Made by a program: the position numbers and the translations under genes. The notes below the pieces were generated by a model. It saw only the letters and a list, made by a program, of their open reading frames with translations. It was not told where the DNA came from and did not search any database. A DNA stretch of 64,000 nt, taken from assembly GCF_000196895.1 (NCBI RefSeq), contig NC_014297.1, positions 2,554,467-2,618,466 on the forward strand, in the 5' to 3' direction. The stretch is from Halalkalicoccus jeotgali B3. Lineage in GTDB: Archaea > Halobacteriota > Halobacteria > Halobacteriales > Halalkalicoccaceae. Shown piece by piece: positions 42,468 through 51,362 of this stretch; position 1 is the first letter of the stretch; every line of letters begins with the position of its first letter.

Positions 42468-42539
42468 ACGCCCGTATGGACCCCGGCGGGGAAAAGCGAC
42501 ACGGAGCGAGTTAAGAGCCTGCGCGAGGTAGGGTCTCGC

Positions 42540-44222
42540 ATGTTCGACCAGGAGGATCTCGAATCGATCCGCGAGGGCAAAGAGCGGTGGGGAGAGGAGA
42601 CGCGCGGCCCGACCGTCGAGCGCTTCGGGGAGCGAAAGGAGACGTTTACGACCGACACAGCCGGCCACGAGATCCAGCCGCTGTACACGCCCGATGACGT
42701 CGCCGATCTGGATTACGAGGAAGATCTCGGGTTCCCCGGCGAGGACCCCTACACCAGGGGTGTGTACTCGACGATGTACCGCGGTCGCCTGTGGACGATG
42801 CGCCAGTACGCCGGCATGGGCAGCGCCGTCGAGACCAACGAGCGCTATCACTACCTGATGGATCAGGGCCAGACCGGCCTCTCGATGGCGTTCGATCTAC
42901 CCACGCAGATGGGCTATGATTCGGACGCCGACATGGCCGCCGGCGAGGTCGGCAAATCCGGCGTGGCGATCGACTCGCTCGACGATATGCGGACCGTCTT
43001 CAAGGGTATTCCCCTCGACGAAGTCTCGACGAGCATGACGATCAACGCGCCCGCGAGCGTCCTGCTTGCGATGTACATCGCCGTCGGCGACGAGCAGGGC
43101 GTCCCCCGCGAAGAACTGCGAGGGACGATCCAGAACGATCTGCTGAAGGAGTACATCGCCCGCAACACCTACATCTACCCGCCGGGGCCCTCTATGAGAA
43201 TCATCACCGATATCTTCGAGTTCTGCGCCGAGGAGGTGCCGAACTTCAACACGATCTCGATCTCGGGCTATCACATCCGCGAGGCCGGCGCCTCGGCGGC
43301 CCAGGAGCTGGCCTTCACCCTCGGAAACGGCATCGAGTACGTCGAGGCCGCCCTCGATGCCGGTCAGGACGTCGACGAGTTCGCCCCACAGCTCTCCTTT
43401 TTCTTCAACGCCCACAACGACATCTTCGAGGAGGTCGCCAAATTCAGGGCGGCCCGCCGGATGTGGGCGAGGATCATGGAAGAACGGTTCGACGCCGACA
43501 CCGAGGCGGCAAAGCAGCTGAAGTTCCACACCCAGACCGCCGGCTCGATGCTGACCGCCCAGCAGATCGAGAACAACGTGGTGCGGGTCGCCTATCAGGC
43601 GCTCGCGGCGGTACTGGGCGGGACCCAGAGTCTACACACCAACGGGAAGGACGAGGCGCTTGCGCTCCCGACCGAGAAATCGGTCCGAACGGCTCTCAGG
43701 ACCCAACAGATCCTCGCCCACGAGTCGGGCGCCGCCGACACCATCGACCCGCTTGCGGGCAGTTACTACGTCGAGGCATTGACCGACGAGCTGGAGGAGG
43801 AGGCCTTCGAACTCATCCGCGAGGTCGACGATAGAGGTGGGATGTTGCAAGCCGTCGAGGACCAGTGGGTCCAACGCCAGATCCAGGACGTCGCCTACGA
43901 GCGCCAGGAGGAGATCGAGGACGGTCGTAGAGTGATTGTCGGGGTCAACGAGTACGAAGTCGACGAGGAACCCGAGATGGACATCGAGGAGGTCACCGAG
44001 GAGGACCAGCAGCGCCAGATCAGCCGGCTGGAAGGGGTCCGCGAGGAGCGCGACGACGGGGCCGTCACCGAGGCGCTGGCGGCGCTCGAGTCGGCCGCAG
44101 CGGGCACGGAGAACGTCATGCCGTACATCCTCGATGCGGTGAAAGCCGAGGCGACGACCGGCGAGATCTGTGACGTGCTTCGAGAGACCTTTGACGAGTA
44201 TCACCCCGGCAGCGCGCTCTGA
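42540..44222 (+). CDS. Methylmalonyl-CoA mutase, large (catalytic) subunit
   Basis: Acyl-CoA mutase large subunit, 560 aa, the archaeal two-subunit type: it has the substrate barrel ([109 protein letters not shown]) but no C-terminal B12-binding domain, which must come from a separate small subunit not found in this window. It interconverts methylmalonyl-CoA and succinyl-CoA in propionate metabolism and the haloarchaeal methylaspartate or related pathways. Start: ATG before FDQEDLES. Confidence 0.95.
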   Translation: MFDQEDLESIREGKERWGEETRGPTVERFGERKETFTTDTAGHEIQPLYTPDDVADLDYEEDLGFPGEDPYTRGVYSTMYRGRLWTMRQYAGMGSAVETNERYHYLMDQGQTGLSMAFDLPTQMGYDSDADMAAGEVGKSGVAIDSLDDMRTVFKGIPLDEVSTSMTINAPASVLLAMYIAVGDEQGVPREELRGTIQNDLLKEYIARNTYIYPPGPSMRIITDIFEFCAEEVPNFNTISISGYHIREAGASAAQELAFTLGNGIEYVEAALDAGQDVDEFAPQLSFFFNAHNDIFEEVAKFRAARRMWARIMEERFDADTEAAKQLKFHTQTAGSMLTAQQIENNVVRVAYQALAAVLGGTQSLHTNGKDEALALPTEKSVRTALRTQQILAHESGAADTIDPLAGSYYVEALTDELEEEAFELIREVDDRGGMLQAVEDQWVQRQIQDVAYERQEEIEDGRRVIVGVNEYEVDEEPEMDIEEVTEEDQQRQISRLEGVREERDDGAVTEALAALESAAAGTENVMPYILDAVKAEATTGEICDVLRETFDEYHPGSAL

Positions 44223-44293
44223 GCCGGGCTTTCGGAGGCCGACCGACTGGCCGCATCCCGAACGCCTATCCGTCGCTCGCCCCTGTTTCGGGT

Positions 44294-45118
44294 ATGGACT
44301 CACCGACCAGTGACGACGTAGCCAGCGTGAACGGAATGCCGATGCTCGGGCTCGGCACCTGGGAGAACGAGGACGAAGAGGAATGTGCAGAAAGCGTTCG
44401 AGCGGCCCTCGAGACGGGCTATCGCCACATCGACACCGCCCAGGCCTACGGCAACGAGGAGAGCGTCGGCGAGGGGATCGCCCGCGCGGGCGTCGACCGC
44501 GATGAGGTCTTCCTCGCGACGAAGGTCTGGATTGAGAACCTCGCGCCCGAGGACGTGATCGAGAGCACCGAAGAAAGCCTCGAGAAACTCGGCGTCGACT
44601 ACGTGGATCTGCTGTACATCCACTGGCCCGCAGGCGAGTACGACCCCGAGGAAACGTTCGACGCGCTCTCGACGCTCGTCGCCGACGGGCTCGTTGAGAA
44701 CGTCGGCGTCTCGAACTTCGAGCCCGAACAGCTCGACGAGGCCCGCGAGGTAAGCGACGTCGAGATCTTCGCCAACCAGGTCGAGTGTCATCCCCTCCTC
44801 CCACAGGAGACGCTCCGGGAGTACGCCGACGAACACGACCTCCCGCTGGTGGCCTACTCGCCGCTCGCGCGCGGGGAGGTCTTCGACGTGCCCGAACTCG
44901 AAGAGATCGCCGAGAAACACGACGCCAGCGCCGCGCAGGTTAGCCTCGCGTGGCTCCGCGAGAAGGGAATCACCGCGATCCCGAAGGCCACCGGCGAGGA
45001 GCACATCCGCGACAACTGGGAGTCCCTGTCGCTGGAACTCGACGCCGAGGACGTCGAGACCATCGACGGAATCGACCGGGAGGAACGGCAGGTCGATCCG
45101 AGCTTCGCGCCCTGGTAG
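44294..45118 (+). CDS. Aldo/keto reductase
   Basis: Aldo/keto reductase, 274 aa, with the catalytic tetrad Asp47 (HIDTAQ), Tyr52 (AYGNEE), Lys77 (LATKVW) and His110 (YIHWPAGEY). The GxGTW loop at residues 19-23 and the C-terminal NADP-binding AIPKATGEEHIRDNW are as expected. The protein reduces aldehydes or ketones with NADPH; substrate is broad in this family. It follows the mutase with a 71-base gap containing no clear promoter. Confidence 0.93.
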   Translation: MDSPTSDDVASVNGMPMLGLGTWENEDEEECAESVRAALETGYRHIDTAQAYGNEESVGEGIARAGVDRDEVFLATKVWIENLAPEDVIESTEESLEKLGVDYVDLLYIHWPAGEYDPEETFDALSTLVADGLVENVGVSNFEPEQLDEAREVSDVEIFANQVECHPLLPQETLREYADEHDLPLVAYSPLARGEVFDVPELEEIAEKHDASAAQVSLAWLREKGITAIPKATGEEHIRDNWESLSLELDAEDVETIDGIDREERQVDPSFAPW

Positions 45119-45169
45119 GCTATTTGTTGTTGCCGAAACAGTAAAGTAATTTTATACTAATTGAGCGGT

Positions 45170-45910
45170 ATGGCAGTGCGGTCACACCGCTCCGGAACCG
45201 TCGGGGCGATCCGTCTCGATCTGAGGCGGTTACACGAGAGTTGGATGGAACTGTTCTTCCCTCGCCAGCGCGGCGGCGCGCACTCGGTGCTGGGAAAGTG
45301 GACGCCGAGCACGGCGGGCGGCCGGGTCGCCTACAACGGCTGGGCCGGCGTCGGCGCGCTCGTCGTGGCGCTGTTGTACCCGCTCGTCCTGGTCGGGTTC
45401 GCGCTGCGATACTACACCCGTCGCATCGACCGGGCGGCCGCGAGTCTCGGGCTTCTCGGCGTCGTCGGTCTCTCGGCGGTCGTCTGGGGGGGACTGACGA
45501 TCGTTGCTCACCTGCAGTTCTCCCGACGAGGCTTTATCGCGGTCGCGGCCGCGGCGGTCGTCGCGACGGTGGCGGCGGGCGCTGCCGTCGGGTTCGCACG
45601 CGCGGGCGGACGCGGGACGACCATCGTCTTCGCCTATCCCTCGGCGATGACCGCGCTGTTCTTGCCGCCGGTGGTCGCCGCGCTGTTTTCGGTGACGCTC
45701 GGGTCGGTGATCCTCCCGGGGAGTACGGAACTCGCGGTCCGGCTGCTCGACGGGCCGCTCGCGACCGCGGGTGCAAGCGAGTTCCTGCGGGAGAACTACA
45801 CCCTCGAAGGGGCGGCCTACGTGGGGATGTGGTTCGCGATCGCCGTCCCCGTGGGGTGGGTGTTTGGCTGTGTCGTCACGCTCGCGAACCTGGTTCGTCC
45901 CACCCGGTGA
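45170..45910 (+). CDS. Multi-helix membrane protein of unknown function
   Basis: Protein of 246 residues with about six hydrophobic segments (GALVVALLYPLVLVGFALRYYT, LGLLGVVGLSAVVWGGLTIVAHL, FIAVAAAAVVATVAAGAAVGFA, and others). The start (MAVRSHRSGTVGAIRLDLRRLHESWMELFFPRQRG) is basic and cytoplasmic. No transporter or enzyme motif is visible. A TTG nine bases upstream is an alternative start. An AT-rich promoter (TTATACTA, about 45152) sits close to the start, consistent with a leaderless transcript. Confidence 0.7.
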   Translation: MAVRSHRSGTVGAIRLDLRRLHESWMELFFPRQRGGAHSVLGKWTPSTAGGRVAYNGWAGVGALVVALLYPLVLVGFALRYYTRRIDRAAASLGLLGVVGLSAVVWGGLTIVAHLQFSRRGFIAVAAAAVVATVAAGAAVGFARAGGRGTTIVFAYPSAMTALFLPPVVAALFSVTLGSVILPGSTELAVRLLDGPLATAGASEFLRENYTLEGAAYVGMWFAIAVPVGWVFGCVVTLANLVRPTR

Positions 45911-45956
45911 CGAAACCTAACGGTTATTGTGTCCGAGCGAGGAGGAGCGTAGCACC

Positions 45957-46103
45957 ATGATCATCGACACCGTTCGGACCTATCTCGGCGGGACGGACCA
46001 GACCGTCTCGGAGTGTCGACACTGCGGGACGACGGTCGAATCGAAAACGGAGCGCTGTCCCGAGTGTGACCACGAGACGATCGTTCGATACCACGTCGGA
46101 TAG
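45957..46103 (+). CDS. Tiny zinc-ribbon protein (48 aa)
   Basis: Open reading frame of 49 codons, ATG to TAG. It encodes a Cys4 zinc ribbon: Cys20 and Cys23 (ECRHCG) and Cys36 and Cys39 (CPECD), then HETIVRYHVG. The two CPxC-type pairs are 12 residues apart, a plausible ribbon spacing. Preceded by GGAGGAGCG, a Shine-Dalgarno-like site at 45940-45948. Haloarchaea carry many such tiny zinc-finger proteins, often regulatory; this one is isolated. Function unknown. Confidence 0.7.
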   Translation: MIIDTVRTYLGGTDQTVSECRHCGTTVESKTERCPECDHETIVRYHVG

Positions 46104-46152
46104 AACGGCCGCGTCGCGGAACCCTTATTCTCGCCGCGACGAAGGGCCACAT

Positions 46153-46341
46153 ATGGAGTTCGACTTCCCCAAGACGGCGGCGGTCTTCGCCGCGCTGATC
46201 GCTCTGGGCGTCGTCGGCACGACCCCAATGATGGGTACTAGCACCGTGTTGATGATGGTCCTGCCCTCGATGGTCGTCTTCGGCCTCGTGGTCCTTGCGC
46301 TGGGCGTCAAACACGGCGAATACCGCGCGACCAGACGATAA
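46153..46341 (+). CDS. Small two-helix membrane protein (DUF7333-like)
   Basis: Protein of 62 residues with two hydrophobic segments, KTAAVFAALIALGVVGTTPMM and STVLMMVLPSMVVFGLVVLAL, ending in GVKHGEYRATRR. I recall this as a conserved haloarchaeal small membrane family (DUF7333-like). No known function. It converges on the TFB gene with an 18-base gap. Confidence 0.72.
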   Translation: MEFDFPKTAAVFAALIALGVVGTTPMMGTSTVLMMVLPSMVVFGLVVLALGVKHGEYRATRR

Positions 46342-46358
46342 CCGGGGGGACGGAGCCT

Positions 46359-47330
46359 CTAGCTGTGGATGCCCATCGCTTCGATCTGTTCCTGATAGCG
46401 GTTCCTGATCGTGACCTCCGTCACCTGCGCGACGTCGGCGACCTCGCGCTGGGTTTTCTTCTCGTTACAGAGTAGGGAGGCAGCGTAGATGGCCGCCGCG
46501 GCGTAGCCGGTGGGTGATTTGCCCGAGAGCAATCCCTCTTCGGCGGTGGTTTCGATGATCTCGTTGGCCTTCGACTGTACCTCCTCGGAGAGTTCGAGTT
46601 CGGAGCAAAAACGGGGAACGTACTTTTTAGGGTCGACGGGGCGCATTTCGAGGCCGAGTTCCTGGGAGATATACCGATAGGTGCGGCCGATCTCCTTTCG
46701 CTCGACCCGCGAGACCTCGCTGATCTCCTCCAACGAGCGGGGAATGCCCTCCTTTCGACAGGCGGCGTAGAGCGCCGCGGTGGCGACGCCCTCGATCGAG
46801 CGTCCACGGATGAGATCCTCTTTCAGGGCGCGTCGGTAGATCACGCTCGCGACCTCCCGTACCGATCGAGGCACACCGAGCGCGCTTGCCATCCGGTCGA
46901 TCTCGGAAAGCGCGAACTGCAGGTTGCGCTCGCCGGCGTCCTTCGTACGAATGCGTTCCTGCCATTTGCGCAGTCGGTGCATCTGGCTTCGTTTCTTCGA
47001 GGAGATCGAGCGTCCGTAGGCGTCCTTGTCCTTCCAGTCGATGGTGGTCGTCAACCCCTTATCGTGCATCGTCTGGGTCGTCGGCGCGCCCACCCTGGAC
47101 TTGCTCTGGCGTTCCTGGTGATTGAACGCCCGCCACTCCGGCCCGGGATCGATGTTGCCCTCCTCGACGACCAGACCACAGTCATCGCAGATGAGTTCGC
47201 CCCGATCAGAGCTCTTGACGAGGTTGTCTGAGGCACACTCCGGACAGGTGCGTGTCCCTTCTTCCTCCTGAGTTCCCTCGGATCGCTCCGTCTCGTGTTC
47301 GCGCTCCCGCTGGCGGGTGGACCGTGTCAT
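46359..47330 (-). CDS. tfb: Transcription initiation factor IIB (TFB)
   Basis: Archaeal TFB, 323 aa, which recruits RNA polymerase to TBP-bound promoters. The N-terminal zinc ribbon has Cys29, Cys32, Cys48, Cys51 (CPEC...CDDC); the B-reader/finger follows ([44 protein letters not shown]). Two cyclin repeats make up the rest (about residues 120-215 and 220-320). It is one of what are normally several TFB paralogues in haloarchaea. The start is set by the ATG at 47330, directly after a promoter repeat. A start 10 codons upstream is excluded by that promoter. Confidence 0.95.
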   Translation of the reverse strand: MTRSTRQREREHETERSEGTQEEEGTRTCPECASDNLVKSSDRGELICDDCGLVVEEGNIDPGPEWRAFNHQERQSKSRVGAPTTQTMHDKGLTTTIDWKDKDAYGRSISSKKRSQMHRLRKWQERIRTKDAGERNLQFALSEIDRMASALGVPRSVREVASVIYRRALKEDLIRGRSIEGVATAALYAACRKEGIPRSLEEISEVSRVERKEIGRTYRYISQELGLEMRPVDPKKYVPRFCSELELSEEVQSKANEIIETTAEEGLLSGKSPTGYAAAAIYAASLLCNEKKTQREVADVAQVTEVTIRNRYQEQIEAMGIHS

Positions 47331-47365
47331 CGCACTTAAATAGTAGTGTAACCAACGCACTTAAA
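47331..47365 (-). promoter_or_regulatory. TFB promoter with a direct repeat of TTTAAGTGCG
   Basis: On the minus strand TTTAAGTGCG occurs at 47356-47365 and again at 47331-47340, 25 bases apart. The distal copy is at the right distance (about 26-35 bases) to serve as the TATA box for a leaderless start at the ATG. The proximal copy lies directly against the start codon, where a second TBP/TFB complex could block polymerase, suggesting autoregulation. Confidence 0.6.
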
Positions 47366-47508
47366 CCCTTGGTCCGTTCCGGAACCCAATACGTCCGGTC
47401 GAGCCGACCGATTCCGGCGAAGAACGGTCGTATCCACCGTTCTCGGGCCGTTCTGCTGATAGTCGGGGATCAGAACGGCTATATCCCAGAATCAGCGAAC
47501 GTCAGACA

Positions 47509-48102
47509 ATGCCCTCTCTATCCTGCGATCCGGACGAGGCACTCGAAGAACTGAAAGCCGCGGGAGCGAGCGTTTCGGCCGGAAACACCGCCCACGAACG
47601 GTGGCGCGCGGAACTCGGCGAGGCCAACGCGATCGCCTACGACGACACCGTCGTCGTCCAGGGCGCGCGCCCCGCCGACATCGAATCAGTCCTTCGAGGG
47701 GGTAGCGGGCGGGTCCACCTGTACTTCGACGGGGGCAGCCGCGGCAACCCCGGTCCGGCAGCGATCGGCTGGGTGCTCGTCTCGAGCGACGGGATCGTCG
47801 CGGAGGGCAACGAGCGGATCGGCGAGACGACCAACAACCGCGCGGAGTACGAGGCACTCGCCCGCGGGCTCGAGGTCGCCCGCGAGTACGGTTTCGACGC
47901 GGTGGAGGTCCGCGGGGACTCCCAGCTCGTCGTCAAGCAGGTCCGCGGCGAGTGGGACGCGAACGATCCGGGGATGCGAGAGCGCCGGGTTCGCGTCCAC
48001 GAACTGCTCTCTGCGTTCCCGGAGTGGTCGATAGCCCACGTACCGCGGGAGATAAACGAGCGGGCGGACGAACTCGTAAACGAGGCGTTCGAGGATGGCT
48101 GA
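47509..48102 (+). CDS. rnhA: Ribonuclease HI (archaeal type)
   Basis: RNase HI-like protein, 197 aa. The catalytic residues Asp74 (YFDGGSRGN), Glu113 (NNRAEYEA), Asp137 (RGDSQLV) and Asp187 (ERADELV) form the usual DEDD set. An N-terminal extension of about 68 residues (starting MPSLSCDPDEALEELK) precedes the domain, as in other haloarchaeal copies. It would degrade RNA in RNA-DNA hybrids during replication or repair. It overlaps the next gene by eight bases, consistent with a two-gene operon. Confidence 0.93.
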   Translation: MPSLSCDPDEALEELKAAGASVSAGNTAHERWRAELGEANAIAYDDTVVVQGARPADIESVLRGGSGRVHLYFDGGSRGNPGPAAIGWVLVSSDGIVAEGNERIGETTNNRAEYEALARGLEVAREYGFDAVEVRGDSQLVVKQVRGEWDANDPGMRERRVRVHELLSAFPEWSIAHVPREINERADELVNEAFEDG

Positions 48103-48643
48103 ACTACCCGATGAAACGGTGACGGAGGCGACCCGGCTGACGAAACTCGCACGCGAGGCGGTCGACCCCGACGAGGCGGCGGCCTACCGCGAGCACCGGG
48201 CGGACCTGCTCGCCGAACACGGGTTCACCGCGCGCGTCCGCGAGGACGACGCCACGGCGACCCTCGTCTTGCATCCCGACGACTGGGTCGAGGACGGGAC
48301 GATCCGCCCCGAGCGGGTCGCGGACACCGGGCGGGCGGTCGAGGTGCAGGTCGCCGGCCCCGAGAGCCCCGACGACTGGGATACCGTCGAGGAGCACAAC
48401 CGCGCGGTCGCACGGCGGGTGCGGGCGAACCAGGGGGCGATCCACGGGGCAAACGCCGACGCCTTCGCCGATTTCATGGGGAATCACTACGCGAAACCCG
48501 TCGAAGACGCCACCCCCGAGGAGCGCGCGGAGTTCCTCGCGGAGTACTTCGTCCGCAACGCGTGGCCCAGTGAGGACCAGAAAGAAGCGATAGAGCGGTC
48601 GCTGGAACACGTCCAGCGGGTGGGGAAAACGATCCGGCGTTAG
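48095..48643 (+). CDS. RNase HI operon protein (DUF7108-like)
   Basis: Acidic protein of 182 residues, largely helical (LTKLAREAVDPDEAAAYREHRADLLAEHGF; FMGNHYAKPVEDATPEERAEFLAEYFVRNAWPSEDQKEAIERSLEH). I know it as the protein that follows rnhA in haloarchaea (RnhA operon protein, DUF7108-like). It overlaps rnhA by eight bases, so translation is coupled, suggesting a partner role with the nuclease. The function is not known. Confidence 0.82.
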   Translation: MAELPDETVTEATRLTKLAREAVDPDEAAAYREHRADLLAEHGFTARVREDDATATLVLHPDDWVEDGTIRPERVADTGRAVEVQVAGPESPDDWDTVEEHNRAVARRVRANQGAIHGANADAFADFMGNHYAKPVEDATPEERAEFLAEYFVRNAWPSEDQKEAIERSLEHVQRVGKTIRR

Positions 48644-48999
48644 TGTTGCGCCTCGATCAGACTGCTTACGTCGTCGGCGCGGTCGTCGCCGGTGATGAGC
48701 TTCGAGAAGACCCAGTTCAACTGGCCCAGAACCGTCTCGTAGCCGTCGTCGGTGAGCTCGTACTGGTTGGTCCGCTTGTCGAGTTCACTCTTTGCGACCA
48801 GCCCGCGCTCGACCAGGTCGTCGAGGTTCGGGTACAGCCGGCCGTGGTTGACCTCGGTCCCGTAGTAGCTCTCTAGTTCGCGTTTGATAGCCAGCCCGTA
48901 CATCGGCTCCTCGGCGAGGATGACCAGGATGTTGTGCTGAAACGCGGTCAAATCGTGTGCCGTCTGCTGGGTGCCCGGAACTGCTTGTGCCTCTGACAT
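48640..48999 (-). CDS. PadR-family transcriptional regulator
   Basis: PadR-type regulator, 119 aa. A winged-helix domain covers about residues 20-95: TAFQHNILVILAEEPMYGLAIKRELESYYGTEVNHGRLYPNLDDLVERGLV, with the typical GRLYPNL recognition segment. The C-terminal helix (YETVLGQLNWVFSKLITGDD) would dimerise. The start at the ATG before SEAQAVPG is supported by a TATA box 27 bases upstream; a start six codons earlier would put the ATG inside it. It is divergent from the pyrophosphatase gene across an AT-rich region with a dyad. Confidence 0.92.
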   Translation of the reverse strand: MSEAQAVPGTQQTAHDLTAFQHNILVILAEEPMYGLAIKRELESYYGTEVNHGRLYPNLDDLVERGLVAKSELDKRTNQYELTDDGYETVLGQLNWVFSKLITGDDRADDVSSLIEAQH

Positions 49000-49022
49000 C
49001 AGCGTAGAACATGTCATCCGGC

Positions 49023-49040
49023 TATTTAACAGTTGTCAAC
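49023..49040 (-). promoter_or_regulatory. padR TATA box and adjoining GTTG-CAAC palindrome
   Basis: On the minus strand TTAAATA (49023-49029) centres about 27 bases before the padR ATG, fitting a leaderless start. Immediately upstream is the palindrome GTTG-A-CAAC (49032-49040), over the BRE position, where a repressor could block TFB. This fits autoregulation by PadR, but the operator is not proven. Confidence 0.5.
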
Positions 49041-49079
49041 CATTCCGTTTGTTTCCGGAGATATAACTGGATAGTATCG

Positions 49080-49103
49080 ACATATCTGACAAATGAAATA
49101 TGT
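49080..49103. promoter_or_regulatory. ACATAT-N12-ATATGT dyad in the padR-ppa intergenic region
   Basis: A perfect inverted repeat with 6-bp arms and a 12-base spacer in the AT-rich region between the divergent padR and ppa genes. PadR operators are generally ATGT/ACAT dyads, so this is a good candidate site for the adjacent PadR or for the ppa promoter. Confidence 0.5.
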
Positions 49104-49193
49104 TATATATGATATTTATTCGATATTTGTGGAGGGAAAGATTCGGGCGGTGTCGAAAGGACTTTTTCCTCGCCCGGTACAGGTCGAGGTGGA

Positions 49194-49727
49194 ATGACGA
49201 ACCTCTGGGAAGACCTCGAAACCGGACCGAACCCGCCAGAAGAGATCTACGCGGTCGTCGAGTGTCTCAAGGGCGAGCGGAACAAATACGAGTACGACAA
49301 GGACGTCCCCGGAGTGGTCCTGGACCGGGTGCTTCACTCGAACGTCCACTACCCCTCGGACTACGGGTTCATCCCCCAGTCGTACTACGACGACGAGGAC
49401 CCCTTCGACGTGCTCGTGCTCGTCGAGGACCAGACCTTCCCCGGGTGTATCGTCGAGGCCCGCCCCGTCGCGTTGATGAAGATGGACGACGACGGCGAAC
49501 AGGACGACAAGGTCATCGCCGTGCCGGTCGAGGACCCCCGATACGACCACATCGAGGACGTCGAGGACCTCACCCAACAGACCAAAGACGAGATCGACGA
49601 GTTCTTCTCGACGTATAAGAACCTCGAGGAGGGCAAGGAAGTCGAAACGCTCGGCTGGGAGGACCGTCAGACCGCCTACGACGCGATCGAGCACTCCCAG
49701 GAACTCTACGAGGAACAGTTCGGCTGA
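49194..49727 (+). CDS. ppa: Inorganic pyrophosphatase (family I)
   Basis: Soluble inorganic pyrophosphatase, 177 aa, which drives biosynthesis by hydrolysing PPi. The conserved elements are ERNKYEYDKD (Lys/Tyr pocket), YPSDYGFIPQS, and the metal-binding stretch DEDPFDVLVLVE with its aspartates, followed by DDKVIAVPVEDPRY. Length is normal for archaeal enzymes. The start ATG gives TNLWEDLETGPNPPEEI. The divergent PadR gene and the AT-rich gap suggest regulated expression. Confidence 0.96.
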   Translation: MTNLWEDLETGPNPPEEIYAVVECLKGERNKYEYDKDVPGVVLDRVLHSNVHYPSDYGFIPQSYYDDEDPFDVLVLVEDQTFPGCIVEARPVALMKMDDDGEQDDKVIAVPVEDPRYDHIEDVEDLTQQTKDEIDEFFSTYKNLEEGKEVETLGWEDRQTAYDAIEHSQELYEEQFG

Positions 49728-49810
49728 TTCCCGGCGGTAATCACACCCTTGACGCAGGATGTTTTATGATTATGGGTAATTATTTGAGAACGGAGAGCGT
49801 CGCTACTCGT

Positions 49811-49924
49811 ATGGGAGCACGCACGCCGGCGGTAGGGATCGCCCACCCCACGGTCGTCCCGACGAACTTCGAACCCGACGACGGGGAGGTAGCCGAACCC
49901 GAAGAGACCGCCGGCGATCGGTGA
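49811..49924 (+). CDS. Short possible ORF (37 aa)
   Basis: ATG 49811 to TGA, 38 codons; the product is MGARTPAVGIAHPTVVPTNF and an acidic tail. Codon use fits a haloarchaeal gene (GC at third positions), but the protein has no recognisable motif. The AT-rich stretch just upstream (TTTTATGATTATGG, about 49761) could be its promoter, or that of the phosphodiesterase gene that follows. It may be a leader or simply a chance frame. Confidence 0.3.
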   Translation: MGARTPAVGIAHPTVVPTNFEPDDGEVAEPEETAGDR

Positions 49925-49973
49925 TCGGGGCGTGAAACGAAGGTTCTTGTAGGGGACGACAGTACAGGGGAGC

Positions 49974-51317
49974 ATGGGTCTCTTCGATCGGATACGTGGC
50001 GGCGAAGACCTGCCTCGTGTCGCGTTTATCGGCATCGACGGCGTTCCACATACGCTTCTCGCGGAGCATCCCGAGGAGTTCCCGAACTTCGCCGCGATCG
50101 CCGAGGAGGGCACGGCCAGCGCGATCGAGAGCATCGTTCCCCCCGAGTCGAGCGCCTGCTGGCCCTCGTTGACGACCGGTCAGAATCCCGGCGAGACCGG
50201 TGTCTACGGCTTCCAGGACCGTGAGAACGGCTCCTATGATACGTACGTTCCGATGGGACGTGACGTCCAGGCGACCCGTCTCTGGGATCGCGTCACCGAG
50301 GACAGCCGGAAGGCAACGGTAATGAACGTTCCCGTCACCTTCCCGCCCCAGCGCACGGTACAGCGCATGGTCTCGGGCTTTCTCTCGCCCGGCCTCGATA
50401 AGGCGGCCTATCCCGACGAACTCCGCGAGACGCTCTCGGGACTGGACTACCGGATCGACGTCAACGCGAAACTCGGCCACGACGAGGACAAACGCGAGTT
50501 CATCGAGGACGCTCATACGACCCTCGATGCGCGCTACGAGGCGTTTTCGCATTACATCGACGAGGACGACTGGGACCTCTTTTTCGGCGTGTTCATGACG
50601 ACCGACAGGGTGAATCACTTCCTGTTCGAGGACTACGAGAGAGACGGCGAGTACCACGAGGAGTTCATGGACTTTTACCGGAAGCTCGACGGGTACATCG
50701 GCGACCTCCGGGAGAGCCTCGCCGACGACGTCACCCTCGTGATCGCGAGCGACCACGGCTTTACCACGCTCGACTACGAGGTCCACTGCAACCAGTGGCT
50801 CGAGGAGGAGGGATGGCTCTCCTTCGAGGACGAGGATCACTCCGAGCTCGGCGATATCTCCTCGGAGGCGCGGGCGTACTCGCTGATCCCCGGACGGTTC
50901 TACATCAACCTCGAGGACCGCGAACCGCGCGGAAGCGTTCCCGAGGAGGAGTACGAGGCCGTCCGCGACGAGCTCAAAGCCGACCTCGAGGCGCTCGAAG
51001 GCCCCGACGGTCGGAAGGTCTGTGAGCGCGTCGTCGAGAAGGAGGACGCCTTCCGTGGCGACCACGCGGACATCGCGCCCGATCTGGTGGCGATTCCCGC
51101 TCACGGTTTCGACCTCAAATCCGGCTTCAAGGGCCACGGTGAGGTCTTCGGGAAGGGGCCGCGAAACGGGATGCACAGCTTCGACAACGCGACGCTCCAT
51201 ATCGACGGCGGGGCGACCATCAGCGACGCCAACCTCTTCGACATCGCGCCGACCATCCTCGACCTGATGGAAGTCGAGTACGACCGCGGAGAGTTCGACG
51301 GCGCGAGCCTCGTCTGA
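49974..51317 (+). CDS. Alkaline phosphatase-like nucleotide phosphodiesterase
   Basis: Protein of 447 residues of the alkaline phosphatase/type I phosphodiesterase superfamily. The N-terminal metal site is FIGIDGVP (Asp22); the nucleophile probably lies in PPESSACWPSLTTG, a Ser near residue 60; the C-terminal half has VIASDHGF (Asp-His) and the second metal set in GMHSFDN. It hydrolyses phosphomonoesters, diesters or phosphate-activated substrates; family members are numerous in haloarchaea and substrate is not readable. No signal peptide, so it is cytoplasmic. Confidence 0.9.
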   Translation: MGLFDRIRGGEDLPRVAFIGIDGVPHTLLAEHPEEFPNFAAIAEEGTASAIESIVPPESSACWPSLTTGQNPGETGVYGFQDRENGSYDTYVPMGRDVQATRLWDRVTEDSRKATVMNVPVTFPPQRTVQRMVSGFLSPGLDKAAYPDELRETLSGLDYRIDVNAKLGHDEDKREFIEDAHTTLDARYEAFSHYIDEDDWDLFFGVFMTTDRVNHFLFEDYERDGEYHEEFMDFYRKLDGYIGDLRESLADDVTLVIASDHGFTTLDYEVHCNQWLEEEGWLSFEDEDHSELGDISSEARAYSLIPGRFYINLEDREPRGSVPEEEYEAVRDELKADLEALEGPDGRKVCERVVEKEDAFRGDHADIAPDLVAIPAHGFDLKSGFKGHGEVFGKGPRNGMHSFDNATLHIDGGATISDANLFDIAPTILDLMEVEYDRGEFDGASLV

Positions 51318-51362
51318 ACGGTCGACCGGAGGCTTTCTTCATCCCGAGCCCGTAGGCCCGGT

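Noticed and set aside
9274..48110. Long Arg-rich or Ser-rich frames antiparallel to strong genes (for example behind kdgA, gdh and the mutase)
   Set aside because: High GC produces long stop-free frames on the opposite strand; these lack acidic composition and family signatures, so I treat them as shadows.
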